DNA of 36,253 bases from Schoenoplectus triqueter. Lineage: Eukaryota > Streptophyta > Magnoliopsida > Poales > Cyperaceae. Location: contig CAXKVV010001284.1 in the NCBI GenBank assembly GCA_964058805.1, forward strand, positions 1 to 36,253, read 5' to 3'. Shown piece by piece: positions 31,691 to 36,253 of this stretch. Below the pieces are notes generated by a model that did no database searches, was not told the origin of the DNA, and saw only the letters and a program-made list of their open reading frames with translations. A program made the translations under genes and the position numbers. Each line of letters opens with the position of its first letter. The first letter of the stretch is position 1.

Positions 31691-34136
31691 ATAAAGTATA
31701 TTTCTTATGTATTTCAAAATGGAAATACATAATTTTATATTTGGGGAGAATAAATGTGATAATTGTTATTTATGAAAAATAAAGTTCTGATATTCAGATG
31801 TGAAATCTATAATCTTTCAATGTTTTATAAAGTATAAATGAATTTGCCCTATGAAATGCGATTATTGTTTCTTCCTTATCCCGTTGGCTTAAAATGCGAT
31901 CTAATTACGTCAACGTTACATTTTTCCTCACTATGCCACTTTATATAGGAAGGAGGTCTTATTCTCCAACTTGGGCTGCCTTTTGATTTAATAGGCTAGA
32001 AACAAATTAAAGAAAGCAAGATTGGCATCTTGTGTTCGTTTTCATCCTTAACATTTATGAAGGAAGAAGAGAAAAATCAACAACACTCTAGTAGGTAAAA
32101 GTGACTGAAAAGTTTTTTTTCTGAGTTTTGTCATAGCTTGTAAGAAATGCTTTATTACTTCTTCATTCGAGAACAGGGAGTGATGACCTTGTTCAAAACT
32201 TTCTCCAGCCAAGTAAACTAAACAAATACATGCCAAAGTCGATTTTGTTATAATATAATTTGCCACGCATCGCCTGTCGTTTCATATCATATATTATATT
32301 ATATTATATTATATTATATTATATTGGAAAACATGTTGACTAGTACCCAAAGAGTACTTTTGTCGCCGGTTCTAATTAACATTTTTTGAAATCCTACGGA
32401 GCAAAATCTTCTAGATTGAACTTTACGATCATGAGGTGCTCAAATATTAACTTTCAAATGTGGTGCAACAGAAAAATTTATGAGAATATGTTATTGTGGC
32501 CATCAGATTTATGTTGGAAGCCAAGAACAGTAGGTATAGCTCGGTTCAATTTTTGAATCCGGTCTGATTGATTTTTCAAAAAAAAATATATTTTTTTTAA
32601 TGATAAATATCATATTTCTTAAAAACCGGATTCAATCTTTAAAAAATAGGTCATTATAATTTGAATCTTATCAAAATCGGTCATTTCCACCTTTAACCGA
32701 CACTTTTTTTAATATTTAATATTATATATTAATACACTTAAAAAATTAAAAAAAATAGAAAAAAATTAAAACAAAATGTCTAAATAGAAAAATATAATTT
32801 CATAAAATTAACATTAAAAAAATACACAATCATCAAAAAAAATATATCAAACCATTATCCGTCAATTCTTATTCGGGCATCACCTGACCCTTAGAGTCCG
32901 AAGAACTTGATAAAGACCGGACTTTTCAAAGGTCGAGCCCACCCTTTAAAAATCAAGTTCTTTGAAACCGGTTCTCTAAAAACTCTTATCAAATCCAATT
33001 CTTACCCAACCCTCTCATAGATCCGTTATATTCGATACTTGAGAAATCCGACCCGACCTTAAGGACAGTGTCTAAAGAACAGAGAAGTGAGTTGTAGTCT
33101 TGGCCGCCTTGGTTTCTAACAACACTACATGTCCCCAAAATGCACCCCAAGACTGTGGGATTGGCATTCTGTGCGTCCATATATATCACCACGGCGGTTG
33201 GTAACAAACTCCCCGCTTGCTGTGGTAAAACATACTACGTAATATTATATTACAATGCCTTAACTTCCATGATTGCAGAAATGTTTAAAATTGACTGGTC
33301 AAGTATTTAAACTTAAAATTTGATAAAATTTAAAATATTTATCATTGAGATCTCAGACTCGATATTTGAATGAAAAATATTTTTCATTGATATTTAAAGT
33401 TCAGTGGCTCAATTAGGCCTCATCTTTATCTTAAAAAATGTTTGTCATCAATTCAAATGCCTTTATTTATTTATTTTTCTACCTATACCATGCCTCTACT
33501 TGTTCAATTTATAATAATAAAAATTGAAAATTCAAATAACAAATTAAATTGTTAAATGTTGATCCATATTATTTTATCTATTTTCACATATCACTATCAT
33601 TTTTCTTATATAATCCAACTTTAAAATTACTGATATCGATGTAACTTTTGGTGTAATAATATAGAAAATGTTATAAAATTGTATTTTTAACGTTTGCTTT
33701 TTGTATTTAATATTTTTCCAATTTGATCTACTAAAAATTTGAAAGTTAAAACATCATGAAAGCACCATAAGTGAATTTCTAATTTGAACACTCGTATTGT
33801 AATATAATCGCGAGGAGTTGAAGAACCGAAAAAATTAAGCTTGCCTTTGCATTTAAAGAAAGATGGAGGCGATGATGTACACAATTTAGTTAATTCGTTT
33901 CATTTCTTCTTCTTTTTTTTTTCTTTTCAATCTAGTTGTTTCTTCGGTTGGTTCAAAAGGCGATTCATGACTCGTGGCTGATGGTGTTACCTCAACGCTG
34001 TCCTTGATTCCCTCTTGACCACAGAACCGGCTTGACTGAGCCACGGAGCTATAAATTCAATCACACACACAAATCAATTTGCTTTTCTATGTAGTACTGT
34101 AGATTTTTTAAAAAATAGAAAAATTAAAAAAAAATA
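31691..34136. other. AT-rich intergenic DNA; no gene seen
   Basis: No frame has a recognisable domain. TTGAATCCGGT (32553-32563) and ACCGGATTCAA (32625-32635) form an 11-bp inverted repeat at the start of an AT-rich tract. The 32.87-33.07 kb stretch has several CCGACCCGACC / CCGGTTCT-type words also seen in old repeats. Confidence 0.5.
32291..32335. repeat. (ATATT)9 microsatellite
   Basis: Nine uninterrupted ATATT pentanucleotide units. It is a likely length-polymorphic marker 1.2 kb downstream of CCD4. Confidence 0.93.
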
Positions 34137-35277
34137 GTTGCATGTATTTAGTATGAGTGGAGGTTTTTTTGACATGACTAGTATGGTCTGGATATTTTTG
34201 GATCAAATATGATGGTCCGGAAAAAAAATTGAATTTGATGATGTTTTTTACGGCACAACACCTGATTTGAATTTTTAATTCGGGCAGACAATCTAATCCA
34301 AATTTTTATCTCGGACCATAATTTTTTATATTAATTAACAATTATCATTAATTATAAGTGCGTGATACACTAATTAGAAATATTTATTTATGATACAATA
34401 ATTATATTTATAAGTATTTAGACAAAGAGAATCAATTACCACTAAAAAATTATCCGAAACCCTAAAAATATTTATTTAATTTCATTTTAAACCCTCTTAT
34501 ATTTCTCCCCTTTCTGTTTAGTTTTAGTTAAACCTTATCCAACCAACAAAACCCCGGAAAATCTTTTCTTAAGTTTAAGAGTGAATCGAGTTAAGCGAAT
34601 ACCTCTGGCTTTGTGGATTTGACATCCAACATCCAACTATATTTTTCGAGTTGTACCCTTGACACAAGGATTGTGTATTGGATATTTGAAAACCCATTAG
34701 CTTACATTTTGACCGGTCCTCATATATCCTCTGAAGAAATACAAAATAAATTATGATAATAGTCATCTTAATCTGGTTGTGTTGTGTTGATCTGTGCTTT
34801 GATAGTAAGCTTATATTGGCTAGGGTGCAAATCAAGATTGTTATGAATCTGATTCCTTAATTAAGTTTTCGAAATTGAAGTTATCGAAGACAGATATTGT
34901 GCAAGACGCACCAATTGTTAATTGACACTCGTTGGTGTATTCAAAGTCTTACCTCCATAGTAAATATTGATCAATAGAGCATTTATAGTTTTGATCACAT
35001 AAAACTTTTATATATAACTGCAGCAGTGAGAGAGAAATTTTTTGAAATAATAGTTGGAGGAGGAAGAAGATGAGAATGTGACGTTTTTTAAGTAGTTAAA
35101 ACTCTAATTTTGCTGGTCCAAAATTTTAATTTAGACCACGGCAAAAAACTTATTTGAGATAAAAAAAAATTATCTGATCTGAATATTTTTCTCGGAAATC
35201 ATACCTGATCTGAAAAAAAAATCTGAACTATGCTAATGCATATAAAAAAAAACCCTCCACTCATACTAATGCATGTG
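34137..35277. mobile_element. Non-autonomous inverted-repeat DNA element (~1.1 kb)
   Basis: TAGTATGAGTGGAGG (34149-34163) is the exact reverse complement of 35254-35268. The similarity continues inward for ~100 bp with divergence, for example TACGGCACAA near 34249 against GACCACGGCAAAAAAC near 35135. It also continues outward to CATGTATT against AATGCATG. The interior (~34330-35060) has no transposase frame. It reads as a mid-sized TIR element; the superfamily is not determinable. Confidence 0.55.
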
Positions 35278-36068
35278 ATTTTTTTTTTTTTAAATTGGTA
35301 ATATAGATTGTGTTGTCGCATTTATTACAGAAGATTAAATATATCATGAGAAAATTCGTCAGCCGATATGTGAGAGACCCAGATGTTACAAGTACTGTGC
35401 ATATCGACTCATTGGTTGTATTTTTTTTTTTTTAAATCTCTCTTTGAACTATGATGAATTGATGATCTAAGCACCAAAAAGATATATATAATAACTTTTC
35501 GAATTTATTTCCTTTCGCTCTCGGCAAATCCTATTCTTCACAAACAGTTCACCGACCACCATTAATGGAATTATGGAAGTACCCGTCGATTTTGTTGCTA
35601 TCCGTTTGTATTAATTTCTTGTTCTTTTCTTATTTTTAAGTATGGATAGGGGTAGCATCCCTATCTGTTGTTTTCGGCATTGTCTACAAAAAATTTGTCA
35701 TGTTGACTATGATAAAACTGACACGATGCATTACATGGTGTTGGTGATCTGTTGGTCACATATTTGGTTGTTAGTAAATCTTTGTTTTTGGTTTCAATTT
35801 CTTCGGTATAGATTTGATTCCTCAAAATTTCATGGAATATCTTTAGGAAGAAATCACATTGTCTCCATATGAAATTCCAACACGATTGAATAAGATCGAA
35901 ATGAAGTCCTGTCCGAATATATGCACATTCACAAAATATGTTAATTGGGTGCAATTTTGTATCATTTATTTTTTTATATATAAAAAGTAAATGCGTATGT
36001 TAGAAATGAAATATCTTTTTTCATATATTTAATTTTAAAAAGAAAAATCCTAGCAGAAGTTCAAGTAG
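35278..36068. other. AT-rich intergenic DNA; no gene seen
   Basis: Two overlapping opposite-strand frames (35642-35872 and 35661-35954) are short, without recognised motifs, and shadow each other. No repeat pair was found. Confidence 0.45.
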
Positions 36069-36253
36069 CACTACAACATAAAGGGGCTTATACAACACTT
36101 AATTAACAATGATTATAGGTAAAATTTATTGTTGAAAGGGTTCATGGTATTATTGAAATTGTTATTAATAAAAAATATTATTAAAATAGAGGTTGGAAGC
36201 TAAAAAGTAGGGATGAGTCTTTAACAATGGTTCTTAACTAAGAACCGCTGCTA
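36069..36253 (+). mobile_element. CACTA (En/Spm-type) transposon terminus, runs off the right edge
   Basis: CACTACAACATAAAGGGGCT at 36069 begins with the canonical CACTA terminus. Behind it lie subterminal words in both orientations: TTAACAATGATT, TTTATTGTTGAAAGG, TTTAACAATGGTTCTTAA and AAGAACCGCTGCTA. This matches the architecture of plant CACTA elements. The body and other terminus lie outside the window. Confidence 0.6.

Noticed and set aside
35642..35954. Overlapping opposite-strand frames
   Set aside because: They have no motif and shadow each other; likely chance.

Overview
The window looks like AT-rich intergenic DNA from a flowering plant nuclear genome, probably a eudicot; I cannot name the species. 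The evidence is one complete, intronless plant carotenoid cleavage dioxygenase 4 (CCD4) gene with a plastid-type N-terminus, a plant-style promoter (CACGTG G-box, TATATAAA box, CT-rich leader), and dense plant-type non-autonomous transposons. No bacterial operon, CRISPR array, rRNA gene or convincing tRNA gene is visible.

Layout. Positions 1-150 are the last 49 codons of a CCD4 gene cut by the left edge. A second, complete CCD4 gene lies at 29272-31095 in the same orientation. The two are tandem paralogues: 45 of 49 shared residues match and 21 of the 49 codons differ only synonymously. This points to an old duplication held under purifying selection.

The ~29 kb between them holds no gene I can support. 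It is built of repeats: (a) 3.7-8.1 kb and 19.7-20.9 kb, a set of ~370-420 bp hairpin (foldback) elements sitting in (TA)n tracts, several sharing an internal core although their ends differ; (b) 5.28-5.53 kb, a perfect 124-bp tandem duplication; (c) 8.1-19.6 kb, a block of degenerate repeats with retroelement or LTR character but no polymerase or integrase reading frame, including arrays of ~24-nt, ~111-bp, 42-bp, 46-bp, 66-bp, 122-bp and 239-bp units and several strong short hairpins; (d) 20.0 kb, a 67-nt perfectly alternating pyrimidine-purine tract; (e) 21.4-22.7 kb, a 1.27-kb palindromic foldback element; (f) 23.0-25.0 kb, DNA-transposon remnants including a CACTA-like end.

Downstream of the complete CCD4 gene the DNA is AT-rich and gene-poor, with a pentanucleotide microsatellite (32.3 kb) and an inverted-repeat element (34.1-35.3 kb). 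The last 185 bases are the start of a CACTA (En/Spm-type) transposon that continues past the right edge.

Biology. By family, CCD4 enzymes are plastid enzymes that cleave carotenoids to apocarotenoids and so affect flower, fruit and leaf colour and aroma. A tandem CCD4 pair is a setting in which substrate preference or tissue expression can diverge, but the sequence does not reveal the substrate. No other pathway gene (glycosyltransferase, aldehyde dehydrogenase, CYP) is visible, so this is not a multi-gene cluster within the window.
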